A stretch of DNA of 64,000 nucleotides from contig NZ_MAST01000001.1 of assembly GCF_001758225.1 (NCBI RefSeq), forward strand, positions 419,126 to 483,125, in the 5' to 3' direction. Below the pieces are notes generated by a model that was not told the DNA's origin, did not search any database, and saw nothing but the letters and a program-made list of their open reading frames with translations. The stretch's first letter is position 1, and the number at the start of each line of letters is the position of its first letter. The position numbers and the translations under genes are program-made. Shown here piece by piece: positions 49,066 through 56,757 of this stretch. This DNA comes from Humibacillus sp. DSM 29435 (GTDB lineage Bacteria; Actinomycetota; Actinomycetes; Actinomycetales; Dermatophilaceae).

Positions 49066-49100
49066 AGAACAAGTTTGCACTTTGGATGGGGAGAGTGCAA
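49050..49100. promoter_or_regulatory. promoter and putative operator of the tetR-mmpL operon
   Basis: TTGCACTTT occurs as a direct repeat at 49050-49058 and 49075-49083, and inverted as AGTGCAA at 49094-49100. The last two form an inverted repeat with a 12-nt centre. On the minus strand TTGCAC (49100-49095) acts as -35, 17 nt from CAAACT (-10, 49077-49072). This looks like an autoregulatory TetR operator. Confidence 0.55.
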
Positions 49101-49119
49101 CTCGAGCGAACGGCAGGCC

Positions 49120-49917
49120 TCAGCCGGAGGCCCCGCGAAGCCACGCGATATCGGCGGACTGGCCCTGCACGCCACCCGGGGTCTCACAGACCACCGGGGC
49201 GCCGGCGGCTCGCACCACCTCGGCCAGCGCATCACCGTCGATGTGACCGGAGCCGAAGTTCGTGTGCCGGTCGGCGCCCGAGTCGAACGCGTCGCGGGAG
49301 TCGTTGGCGTGCACGAGATCGATGCGGCCGGTGATGGCTCGTACCCGGTCGACGACGGTGTCGAGGTCGTTGCCGCCGGCGTGGGCGTGGCAGGTGTCGA
49401 GGCAGAACCCCACGTTCTCTACCCCGGAGGCGGTGCCGATCGCGTCCCACAGCCGCGCGATCGTCTCGAGCCGGCGAGCCATCGCGTTGTCGCCGCCGGC
49501 CGTGTTCTCGATGAGCAGCGGCACGGCCAGGTCGAGCCCGTCGATACATTTGCGCCAGTTGTCGAAGCCCTTGGCGGCATCCTCTTCGACACCGAGGTGG
49601 CCGCCGTGCACGATGACGCCCTTGGCGCCGATCTCGGCCGCGGCGGTGACGTGCTGCTGCAACAGCTTGCGGCCCGGGATGCGGATGCGGTTGTTGAGAC
49701 TGGCCACGTTGATCGGGTACGGAGCATGCACGTAGAGGTCGATGCCGGCCTTCGCCGCGTCGGTGCGCAGCTGCTCGGCGCCGCCCTCATAGCGGATGAC
49801 CGGGCCCTTGTAGCTCTGCGGGTCGCCGAGGAACAGCTGCGAGAGGGTCGCGCCGCGCGCCTGCGCCTCCGCGATCGGGTCTTCCTGGTCGACGTGAGCT
49901 CCGATGTTGAGAACCAT
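49120..49917 (-). CDS. nfo: deoxyribonuclease IV (endonuclease IV)
   Basis: A 265-residue AP endonuclease of the TIM-barrel Nfo family. Zinc ligands are found in IGAHV, LYVHAPY, VIVHGGH, LLIENTAGG, CLDTCHAHAGG, LVHANDSRD and HTNFGSGHI, the expected order of His/Glu/Asp. It cuts at abasic sites in base-excision repair. The ATG at 49917 is followed by the family start MVLNIGAHV; a longer frame to 50436 is antisense/out-of-frame to the SDR gene. It lies downstream of, and in the same direction as, the SDR-hydrolase pair, with a 44-bp gap. Confidence 0.9.
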   Translation of the reverse strand: MVLNIGAHVDQEDPIAEAQARGATLSQLFLGDPQSYKGPVIRYEGGAEQLRTDAAKAGIDLYVHAPYPINVASLNNRIRIPGRKLLQQHVTAAAEIGAKGVIVHGGHLGVEEDAAKGFDNWRKCIDGLDLAVPLLIENTAGGDNAMARRLETIARLWDAIGTASGVENVGFCLDTCHAHAGGNDLDTVVDRVRAITGRIDLVHANDSRDAFDSGADRHTNFGSGHIDGDALAEVVRAAGAPVVCETPGGVQGQSADIAWLRGASG

Positions 49918-49961
49918 GGGAGCAGCGTAGGGGCCCGGCGTGGGACGTGCCTGGCCGCGGC

Positions 49962-50747
49962 TCAGGTCGTGGTGATCAGGCCGCCGTCGATGACCACGTC
50001 GGCGCCGGTGATGTTGCCGGCGACGTCGCTGACCAAGAACGCGACGAGCCCCGCCACCTCGTCCGGGTGGGTGAAGCGGCCGGTCACGGAGTCCCCAGCC
50101 GCGGCGGCAGCGACCGCGGCCGGGTTGGTGCCCTGCCTGGACGCGACGGTCGCGGCGACGCCGTCGGTGCCGAGCCACAGGCCGGTGGAGACGGGTCCCG
50201 GGCTCACGGTGTTGACGCGGATCCCGCTCGGGCCCAGCTCTTTCGACAGCGACTTGGAGAAGCTCCGCAGGGCGGCCTTGGCCGCGCTGTAGTCGATGAC
50301 CCCGGGGTCGGGAAGGAACGCGTTGACCGAACACGTCGACACGATGGACCCCCGCCCCTGGGCCAGCATCATGGGCAGGGCGGCCCGAGTCGTGCGCACC
50401 GCGGCCATGAGGTTGAGGGTGTACGAGGCCAGCCACTGCTCATCCGTGACCGCCATGAAACCGTCCAGTCGAGGTGTCACCGCACCGACGTTGTTGATGA
50501 GGATGTCGAGGCGTCCCCGTCCAGCGGCTACGTCGACCAGGTGAGCTGCTCCGTCCGGCTGGCTGAGGTCGACCCGCACATAGTCGACCGCGTCGGACTC
50601 GGTGAGACTGTCGAGTTCCGGCGAGGCCTCCCGGGCTCCCGCCACCACCGCTACTCCCTCGCGGGCGAGCACCCTGGTGATCGCGAGCCCGATGCCCTTG
50701 CTCGCGCCGGTGACGATCGCCACCTGCCCGGAGAGACCCAGGTCCAT
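49962..50747 (-). CDS. short-chain dehydrogenase/reductase
   Basis: A 261-residue classical SDR: TGASKGIGLA at about 13-22, NNVG near 87, the catalytic Ser in STCSVNAF, the Tyr/Lys pair in DYSAAKAAL, and the tail GADVVIDGGL. NAD(P)-dependent oxidation or reduction of an alcohol or ketone; substrate unknown. It is 3 bp downstream of the alpha/beta-hydrolase gene, in an operon with it. In contrast to the SDR at 15902, its catalytic residues are intact. Confidence 0.87.
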   Translation of the reverse strand: MDLGLSGQVAIVTGASKGIGLAITRVLAREGVAVVAGAREASPELDSLTESDAVDYVRVDLSQPDGAAHLVDVAAGRGRLDILINNVGAVTPRLDGFMAVTDEQWLASYTLNLMAAVRTTRAALPMMLAQGRGSIVSTCSVNAFLPDPGVIDYSAAKAALRSFSKSLSKELGPSGIRVNTVSPGPVSTGLWLGTDGVAATVASRQGTNPAAVAAAAAGDSVTGRFTHPDEVAGLVAFLVSDVAGNITGADVVIDGGLITTT

Positions 50748-50750
50748 GGC

Positions 50751-51551
50751 TCAGAGACCTTGCTTCGCGAGCCAGGCGAGCACGGCATCAGCGACCTCGC
50801 GCCAGCCGCTGTCGATCGTCAACGAGTGGCCACGCCCCTCGAACTGTTTGAGCTCGGTGACAGCGGTCGACGCGCGGTACTGCTTCAGGGTGGATCGGGT
50901 GACGACGTCGGGAACGGTGTGGTCCTCCAAGCCGGAGATGAGCAGTAGCGGGCCTCGACTCGCATTGTCGGTGTCGACCGACGCCTGGGAGTGGATGGAG
51001 AAGTTCGCTGCCGCCGTCTGGAAGAGTGGCCGGGCGGGCGAGGGAATCGTCCACTGCTCGTAGAGCTGGTCGGACTCCTCCTCGCTCACCGCGTTGCCGA
51101 ACCCGAAGCGAAACTCCTTCGCGGTCAGTGAAACCGCCTTGGTGCGGTTGGTCGGGTTGCCGAGGCCCGGCAACCCGGCGCGCAGCTGAGCGAGGGGTAG
51201 CGGGAGCACCCCTTTGATCTGAGCGGGATCGATGGCGACAGCCGCCGCGCCCTTGCACTGACCGAGCAGCTTCTCGGCGATGAGCCCGCCGAAGGAGTGC
51301 CCCACGATGATGGGTGCGTTCGAGAGCCCATCGATCACGGACGCCATGTGGTTGGTGACGTCGTCGATGCCGATGCCCGCTACGTCTTCCGGCTTCGCGC
51401 GTGCCTCCGCCACGGTCGCGGGCTCGTGGGGCCAGCCGGGCGCGACCGGGTCATAGCCGGCCTCCCGGAAGGCGTCGACCCACTGGCCCCAGCTCGTCGC
51501 GTGCAGCCACAAGCCGTGGATGAAGACGACGGGACGTCCAGCTGCAGTCAT
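50751..51551 (-). CDS. alpha/beta hydrolase
   Basis: A 266-residue hydrolase. Oxyanion motif IHGLWLHATSW begins at about 11; the nucleophile is Ser86 in GHSFGG; the acid Asp is in SGLEDHTVPD; the His is in GRGHSL. The start resembles hydrolases of the AB_hydrolase_6 type (EstC/methylesterase-like). The ATG has a GGAGG ribosome binding site 8 nt upstream, and a hairpin (51574-51592) lies in the leader. First gene of an operon with the SDR and perhaps nfo. A LysR gene is divergently transcribed 262 bp away and might control it. Confidence 0.86.
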   Translation of the reverse strand: MTAAGRPVVFIHGLWLHATSWGQWVDAFREAGYDPVAPGWPHEPATVAEARAKPEDVAGIGIDDVTNHMASVIDGLSNAPIIVGHSFGGLIAEKLLGQCKGAAAVAIDPAQIKGVLPLPLAQLRAGLPGLGNPTNRTKAVSLTAKEFRFGFGNAVSEEESDQLYEQWTIPSPARPLFQTAAANFSIHSQASVDTDNASRGPLLLISGLEDHTVPDVVTRSTLKQYRASTAVTELKQFEGRGHSLTIDSGWREVADAVLAWLAKQGL

Positions 51552-51573
51552 GACGAGCCTCCAGGGGAGCGGA

Positions 51574-51592
51574 CCGGTGGCTTTTCCACCGG
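51574..51592 (-). promoter_or_regulatory. hairpin in the leader of the hydrolase operon
   Basis: Perfect 7-bp inverted repeat CCGGTGG / CCACCGG with a 5-nt loop, 23 nt upstream of the ATG at 51551. It could be part of a regulatory leader or an operator. No known riboswitch family recognised. Confidence 0.35.
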
Positions 51593-51813
51593 AGAGGTTG
51601 CGTCGCTTCCTCGCGACGACTCTCAGGATGCTCCCAGCGGTCGGGAGGCGTCCAAGACCCGTTCCGGCCCGATCGATAACCGAGAGGCCTCGTCACGGCT
51701 GACGTGAGCAACTAGCGTGAGCGTCGGCGTGGAGCAGCTCGGCGACGTCCAGACGTGGGTGTGCGCCCCAAGGCACAGCGCCTTGATCCTCACCCCGACG
51801 CCGAGAGGTGCGC

Positions 51814-52803
51814 ATGGACCTGGACCTGCGGTTGGTGCGCTACTTCGTGGCGGTGGCCGACGAGCTGCACTTCGGCCGGGCGGCGGCTCGACTCTTCGTG
51901 AGCCAACCGGCTCTGTCGAAACAGGTCCGCAAGCTTGAGCAGCAGATCGGTGAACCGCTTCTCGTGAGGGACAGCCGTCATGTGACCTTGACCGCCCGCG
52001 GCCACAGCTTCCTGCAGGACGCTCGGCGCCTGTTGACGATGGCCGAGGGGATGACGCAGCCCACTCGCCCCGAAGGCCTGCGGATCGCGCACGTGTTCGA
52101 GCTGTCCACGAGCCGCCTGGTCGCAGATGCGTTCACCCAGGCCGAGCCGGACCTGCCGCTGCGCGAGCACGCCATGGACAGCATCACGCAGCTGAACGCC
52201 CTCGTCGAAGGACGGCTCGACGTCGCCATCCTGCGGGTCACCCCGCGGATGAAGATCGCCCACCCGAGTGGATGGCGACATCGACTGCTGCGTCTCGAGC
52301 CCCTGGTGATCGTCGGCTCTGGTGACGACGACCGAACGGCCAGGGCCTCGTTCCACCAACGACCGCTGCACGTCTTTGCGGATCCGCCGGACTCTGGCAC
52401 GTACAACGCCCACGGGCAGTACCTCACGGCGTTGGAGGAGAGGCTGGGCCAGCCGATGCACTGGCTGGGGACGCCGGGCGCCTTCAGCCACTGTCTCGCA
52501 CAGGTCACCCGGACGCGGAGCCCAGTTCGCTACCTCGACTTCCTCAGCTACGCGGACAAGTACGCCACCGCGGGACTGCCGATCTACTGGCCCATGGAGA
52601 TTCAGCCCTATTACCCCTGGTCGCTCGGCTGGCGTGAAGACGACGACACCTCGCCAACGGCGCGGTTGATCGACCTCGCCCTTGCGCTCGCTCACGATCG
52701 AGACTGGCTCGCCTCGGAGGCCACCGACGACCGGGCGCAGGCATGGATGCCGGATGACGACCCCGCCTGGTGTGAACTGGATGCGACCAACGGTCGCTCC
52801 TGA
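51814..52803 (+). CDS. LysR-family transcriptional regulator
   Basis: A 329-residue LysR regulator: N-terminal winged helix LRLVRYFVAVADELHFGRAAARLFVSQPALSKQVRKLEQQIG at residues 3-45, then a periplasmic-binding-like effector domain (about 85-290). The ATG at 51814 follows GAGAGG; a GTG two codons upstream is possible. It is divergent from the hydrolase/SDR operon, the usual arrangement for a LysR target, and the 262-bp space contains no other gene. Effector unknown. Confidence 0.88.
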   Translation: MDLDLRLVRYFVAVADELHFGRAAARLFVSQPALSKQVRKLEQQIGEPLLVRDSRHVTLTARGHSFLQDARRLLTMAEGMTQPTRPEGLRIAHVFELSTSRLVADAFTQAEPDLPLREHAMDSITQLNALVEGRLDVAILRVTPRMKIAHPSGWRHRLLRLEPLVIVGSGDDDRTARASFHQRPLHVFADPPDSGTYNAHGQYLTALEERLGQPMHWLGTPGAFSHCLAQVTRTRSPVRYLDFLSYADKYATAGLPIYWPMEIQPYYPWSLGWREDDDTSPTARLIDLALALAHDRDWLASEATDDRAQAWMPDDDPAWCELDATNGRS

Positions 52804-52964
52804 CGACGGCCAGAATGGCGCTATCATCTCCCAACATTTCAGCAGCTCGCTGCGGGAATGCGGCACCCGAAGGGCCATGGTGACGGCTGCGAGCCCGCAG
52901 ACGAGCGAGCCGGTTGCGACGAGCCGGTCCCGTTGCGTGTGCTGCAGCTGACCGTCTCCATCCG

Positions 52965-53705
52965 TCAGGCGATGACGCCCACCAGGGTGACGGCTGCCGT
53001 CGCCACCAGCACGAGCAGCACCCCGGTGCGAAACTGCTGCTCCGACATCGTGCGCATCACGCGGTCCCCGACGAGCCAGCCGACGGGGATTCCGGCCAGC
53101 CCGCCGAGCACGACCGCGGCGACCTGCACATTGAGAAAGCCGAGCACACCGAAGGCGATGACGGCGATGAGGTCCTGGCCCACGAAGATGGCCTGCAGCG
53201 TGGCGCGGAACTGGCGGGCGGGATAGTTCAAGGCCTGCAGGGCCAGCGCCACGGGCGGGCCGTTCATGCCGGTCGCGGTCAGCAGCACCCCACTGGCCAG
53301 CCCGGCGCCGCGTTCGACCGCCACCCCGCGGGGCAGGGTGATACGGCGCCACAGGAGAACCACGAGGGCCAGGACGGTCAGGCCGATGACCAGCGACAGC
53401 CAACGGGCGTCGAGCTTCGCGAGCAAGACCAGGCCCAGCGGCATCCCGACGAGACTGGCCACCACGATCCTGCGGGTCGTGCGCACCTGCACGTGCGCTC
53501 GCTCGCGGTAGCCGGTGCCGGCGGTGAGAACGAACCCGAGGGCCGTGGTGGCGACCACGGCTGTACGGGTGTCGACGGCGAGCGCGAAGATCGGCACCGC
53601 GACCAACGCACTACCGAAGCCGGTGACGGCCTGGGCGGCGCTGGCGAAGGCGAAGACCCCCAGCCCGATCACGGCGAGAAGAACGAGGTCCACGGGTTGC
53701 GTCAC
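52965..53705 (-). CDS. TauE/SafE (TSUP) family anion transporter
   Basis: A 246-residue protein with about eight transmembrane helices. AFASAAQAVTGFGSALVAVPIFAL and GLASGVLLTATGMNGPPVALALQ are the two half-repeat signatures of the TSUP family, whose members export sulfite or sulfoacetate or take up thiosulfate. The GTG at 53705 is chosen because the frame upstream (to 54482) is antisense to the DUF4395 gene. It is divergent from the DUF4395 gene; both may be controlled from the AT-rich region between them. The sulfur link is inferred from family plus neighbour. Confidence 0.84.
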   Translation of the reverse strand: MTQPVDLVLLAVIGLGVFAFASAAQAVTGFGSALVAVPIFALAVDTRTAVVATTALGFVLTAGTGYRERAHVQVRTTRRIVVASLVGMPLGLVLLAKLDARWLSLVIGLTVLALVVLLWRRITLPRGVAVERGAGLASGVLLTATGMNGPPVALALQALNYPARQFRATLQAIFVGQDLIAVIAFGVLGFLNVQVAAVVLGGLAGIPVGWLVGDRVMRTMSEQQFRTGVLLVLVATAAVTLVGVIA

Positions 53706-53781
53706 GGCCCAAGGATGCCGGAAAGTGTCGCCCGAAGGACGCCGCAGCATCCAGATGCTGACTGTCTTTGCATAAGACAAA

Positions 53782-53798
53782 ATTATGTAACGCATAAT
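53782..53798. promoter_or_regulatory. AT-rich inverted repeat ATTATG-N5-CATAAT
   Basis: A perfect 6-bp inverted repeat in an unusually AT-rich stretch (about 53765-53805) between the TauE/SafE and DUF4395 genes. CATAAG and GACAAAATTATG lie next to it. In a 70% GC region such a patch is conspicuous and probably contains divergent promoter elements and a repressor site. The start codon of the DUF4395 gene is only 7 nt to the right. Confidence 0.55.
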
Positions 53799-53804
53799 GT
53801 AAAC

Positions 53805-54320
53805 ATGAGCAACGGTCGGTTCCCTGCTGTCGTCGACGACGTCACCGTGCGCCTCATTGCAGCGGTGGTGCTTGTCTTCGCGGTGACGGCCCTCGTCGGG
53901 CAGCAGTGGTGGCTCTACGCCGTGCTCGGCGTCGACTTCGTGCTGCGAGCGGCGTTGGGGCCACGGGTCAGCCCGATCGCGTACTTCGTCAGCACACTGA
54001 TCCGCCCGTACGTCGCGGCGTCCCCTCGACCGACGCCGGGCGCTCCCAAGCGTTTTGCCGCAGGCATCGGCGCTGTGCTCACCATCACTGCGACTGCGCT
54101 GTGGGTGATCAGCCTGGTGACCGGTTGGGCGGGGGTGCTCGTCGCGGTGGCCGCCATCGGCGTGCTGATGGTGATCTTCCCGGCCCTCGAGGCGGTCGCG
54201 GGAGTCTGCGTCGGGTGCCAGGCTTTCGCCGGGCTGATGCGGCTCGGGGTCATCCCCGAGGAGGTCTGCCTCGAGTGCTCCGACATCACCCGTCGTCAGC
54301 GGCTGCGCAGCGTGAGCTGA
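53805..54320 (+). CDS. DUF4395 membrane protein
   Basis: A 171-residue protein with four transmembrane helices and the DUF4395 features VRLIAAVVLVFAVTAL, LGVDFVLRAALGPRVSP and a C-terminal GVCVGCQAFAGLMRLGVIPEEVCLECSDI with conserved Cys pairs. Genes of this family often occur near thioredoxin or rhodanese-type sulfurtransferase genes, suggesting a part in sulfur or thiol metabolism; the cysteines may be redox active. The ATG at 53805 directly follows the AT-rich operator-like region and has no ribosome binding site. Divergent from TauE/SafE. Confidence 0.84.
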   Translation: MSNGRFPAVVDDVTVRLIAAVVLVFAVTALVGQQWWLYAVLGVDFVLRAALGPRVSPIAYFVSTLIRPYVAASPRPTPGAPKRFAAGIGAVLTITATALWVISLVTGWAGVLVAVAAIGVLMVIFPALEAVAGVCVGCQAFAGLMRLGVIPEEVCLECSDITRRQRLRSVS

Positions 54321-54463
54321 AACGAAGGTAGCGCTCGTCACATCTCGTTCCGGGTGCGTCCGTGGTGCCACGGGGTACGGATGACGGGGCGGACAGTTCC
54401 GCCCACCAATTCGTTCAGACCCAGCGTCCGCTCCACAGCGGGCGCCGGAGCAAGGAGCTTCAG

Positions 54464-55009
54464 ATGTCGAAGAAGGTCGCATTTCTGGTTGCCGCCGAAG
54501 GAATCGAGCAGGTCGAGCTGACCGAGCCCTGGAAGGCAGTGGTCGACTCGGGCAACGAGGCCGTGCTCGTCAGCCCCGACTCGGGCGAGGTGCAGATGTT
54601 CAACCACCTCGACAAGGGCGACACCAAGAAGGTTGACGTCACCGTGGCCGACGCCAAGGTCGACGACTTCGACGCGCTCGTGCTGCCGGGTGGCGTCGCC
54701 AACCCCGATGCGCTGCGTCTTGACGCGGATGCCGTCTCGCTCGTTCGCGACTTCGTCGCATCAGCCCGCCCCGTGGCCGCGATCTGCCACGCCCCGTGGT
54801 CGCTGATCGAGGCCGACGTGCTCAAGGGCCGGCGCCTCACGTCGTGGCCGAGCCTGCAGACCGACATCCGCAACGCTGGCGGCGAATGGGTCGATGAGGA
54901 GCTGGTCATCGACGGCAACCTCATCACCAGCCGCAACCCCGACGACCTGCCCGCCTTCTGCAGCGCAGTGGTCGAGGCACTGTCACACGGCGCCGCCGCC
55001 TCCGTCTGA
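54464..55009 (+). CDS. PfpI/DJ-1 family protein
   Basis: A 181-residue class I glutamine amidotransferase-like protein of the PfpI family: KVAFLVAAEGIEQVELTEPW at the N-terminus with the conserved Glu, and nucleophile Cys108-His109 in AICHAPWSL. Members act as proteases, glyoxalases or protein/nucleotide deglycases in stress response. The ATG at 54464 has AAGGAG 6 nt upstream. It converges with the LLM-hemerythrin gene, their stops 19 bp apart. Reaction not certain. Confidence 0.9.
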   Translation: MSKKVAFLVAAEGIEQVELTEPWKAVVDSGNEAVLVSPDSGEVQMFNHLDKGDTKKVDVTVADAKVDDFDALVLPGGVANPDALRLDADAVSLVRDFVASARPVAAICHAPWSLIEADVLKGRRLTSWPSLQTDIRNAGGEWVDEELVIDGNLITSRNPDDLPAFCSAVVEALSHGAAASV

Positions 55010-55028
55010 GACGGTCTCAGGGGTGTCG

Positions 55029-56639
55029 TCAGCCGAAACCGTGCTCGGCGAGCGGGTGCAGCAGCTCGCGCTCCTCGTACGACAGGTGCGAGAGCAGGGT
55101 GTCGGTGAGCAGGTCGACGGCGCGCTGCAGCTCGTCGAGCGCGGCGTGGCCGGCGGTGCCGTAACCGTCTGACCCGACGAGCGAGACCAGGGCCTCGTCG
55201 ACCTGTTCGAGCACGTCGGCGATGACGTGGTGCTCGTCCTCCAGGCGCTGAAGCACCGGCTCCAGGCCGGAGTCGCTTCGGCGCAGATGGGTGAAGATGC
55301 TGCGGTCCTCGAGTGTGTGGTGGCCGGTGACGACCCGGCAGTACGACTCGCAGTAGGCCCCGAGGGTCCAGTTGTTCTGGCGCATCGCCATCGTGTTGAG
55401 GTGCGAGCGCGCGGCGCCGACCGTGAGCAGGCCCTGCCGCACCTGGCCGACGATGTCGCGCACCTGCGCGAGCTCGGTGCGCAGGTGGTCGTGGATGTCG
55501 ACGAGGTGCTGCGGCGCCGACTGCTGGTAGTCGGTGTACGCCGCCCCGTCGGGGGTGGCCAGCACCGGCCGGGTGGTCTCGTCCCACGGCAGCGAGCGGC
55601 TCAGTCGTTGCCCGTCGTCGGGGGTAGGGCGCACCCGCAACGTCGAGTGGGAAGCTCGCCTCGTCTCGGCTGGCGCGTCGGCCGGCGCCGGCGACACGAC
55701 GTGCCCTTTCGACGGTGACGGCGAGGGCGGCGCGGCGCGGCGGGCCCGTTCGGCCGCCACGAGCTCGCGCACCCCAGGCGCTACCTCGGCGGCGAAGCGG
55801 GACACCGTCTGCGCGTCGTCGGTGCCGAGCACGTAGGTGCTCACGCCGGTGGTCAGCGTGAGCTCGGCCAGCTGCTCGACCCAGTCGGACGCCGTTCCCT
55901 GCAGGAAGTCGGCGCTGGTGCCGAACCGCCCGAACACGTTGTACATCCGACGCACCGACTGGTGCCCGCGCCCCGACGCGTCGGCCGCCTCGTCGATGAC
56001 GGCGTTCATGGCCGGCAGGGCGTCGGGGTCGGCGTAGCCCTGGCTCGGCAGCCACCCGTCTCCGAGCCGGCCGGTGACTCGCAACATCCTCGGCCCGTAA
56101 GCGCCCACCCAGATCTCGACCGAATGCAACGGGCTCGGGCCGGTGTGGAGCCCAGACACCGAGTACGACTCGCCCGTGACGCTCACTGACCGCGCGCCGG
56201 GGTTGTCGGGGCTCTGACCCCACACCCCGCGAATGATGTGGATCGCCTCCACGAGGGCGTCGACCGACTCCTTGGGCGTGCGCCGCGGGCCGCCGGCCGC
56301 GACGATGGCGTCCCAGAAGGCTCCGGTGCCCAGGCCCAGCTCGGCGCGGCCGCCGCTGAGGATGTCGAGGGTGGCGACCGACTTGGCCAGCACCACCGGT
56401 GGACGCAGCGGGAGGTTGGCGACGTTGGCGGCGACCCGCACGTTCGTGGTGCGTGCCGCGATCACGGCCAGCAGCGTCGAGGCGTCGAGGTGCTTCGCGT
56501 TGTAGGGGTGGTCTTGCACCGTGACGAGATCGAGGCCAGAGACGTCGGCGAGCTGAGCCAACTCGAGGGTCTGGTCGGCCCGGTCGGCGTCCGGGCTGGG
56601 AAACAGCCCGAACTGCAGCTCGTGCCCGTAGTCGGTCAT
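55029..56639 (-). CDS. LLM-class oxidoreductase fused to a hemerythrin domain
   Basis: A 536-residue two-domain protein. Residues 1-300 form a luciferase-like (LLM) TIM barrel, in which HELQFGLFPSPDADRAD, LDLVTVQDHPY, LDILSGGRAELGLGTGAF and VEIWVGAYGPRMLRVTG are clear; this class uses F420 or FMN. After a Pro/Ser/Ala linker (300-370) a helical C-terminal domain carries His383/385, His440/441, Glu444, His470/471, His518, Glu522 and His528. That pattern fits an HHE hemerythrin di-iron site. The fusion is unusual. It suggests oxygen or redox sensing coupled to flavin/F420 chemistry. The ATG has GAGAGGG upstream. Monocistronic. Confidence 0.86.
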   Translation of the reverse strand: MTDYGHELQFGLFPSPDADRADQTLELAQLADVSGLDLVTVQDHPYNAKHLDASTLLAVIAARTTNVRVAANVANLPLRPPVVLAKSVATLDILSGGRAELGLGTGAFWDAIVAAGGPRRTPKESVDALVEAIHIIRGVWGQSPDNPGARSVSVTGESYSVSGLHTGPSPLHSVEIWVGAYGPRMLRVTGRLGDGWLPSQGYADPDALPAMNAVIDEAADASGRGHQSVRRMYNVFGRFGTSADFLQGTASDWVEQLAELTLTTGVSTYVLGTDDAQTVSRFAAEVAPGVRELVAAERARRAAPPSPSPSKGHVVSPAPADAPAETRRASHSTLRVRPTPDDGQRLSRSLPWDETTRPVLATPDGAAYTDYQQSAPQHLVDIHDHLRTELAQVRDIVGQVRQGLLTVGAARSHLNTMAMRQNNWTLGAYCESYCRVVTGHHTLEDRSIFTHLRRSDSGLEPVLQRLEDEHHVIADVLEQVDEALVSLVGSDGYGTAGHAALDELQRAVDLLTDTLLSHLSYEERELLHPLAEHGFG

Positions 56640-56757
56640 CGTCTGCGGCCCTCTCGCTCGCTCGTCAACGCCGTCACTGCGACCACATCACACCACGTTC
56701 GGGACGCCGCTGGCGCCGCCGAAGCACCGCAGCCCCCGGCCCAACCGAGGCGGCGGG

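Noticed and set aside
49918..50436. Upstream extension of endonuclease IV
   Set aside because: Overlaps the SDR gene out of frame; the MVLNIGAHV start of the family is at 49917.
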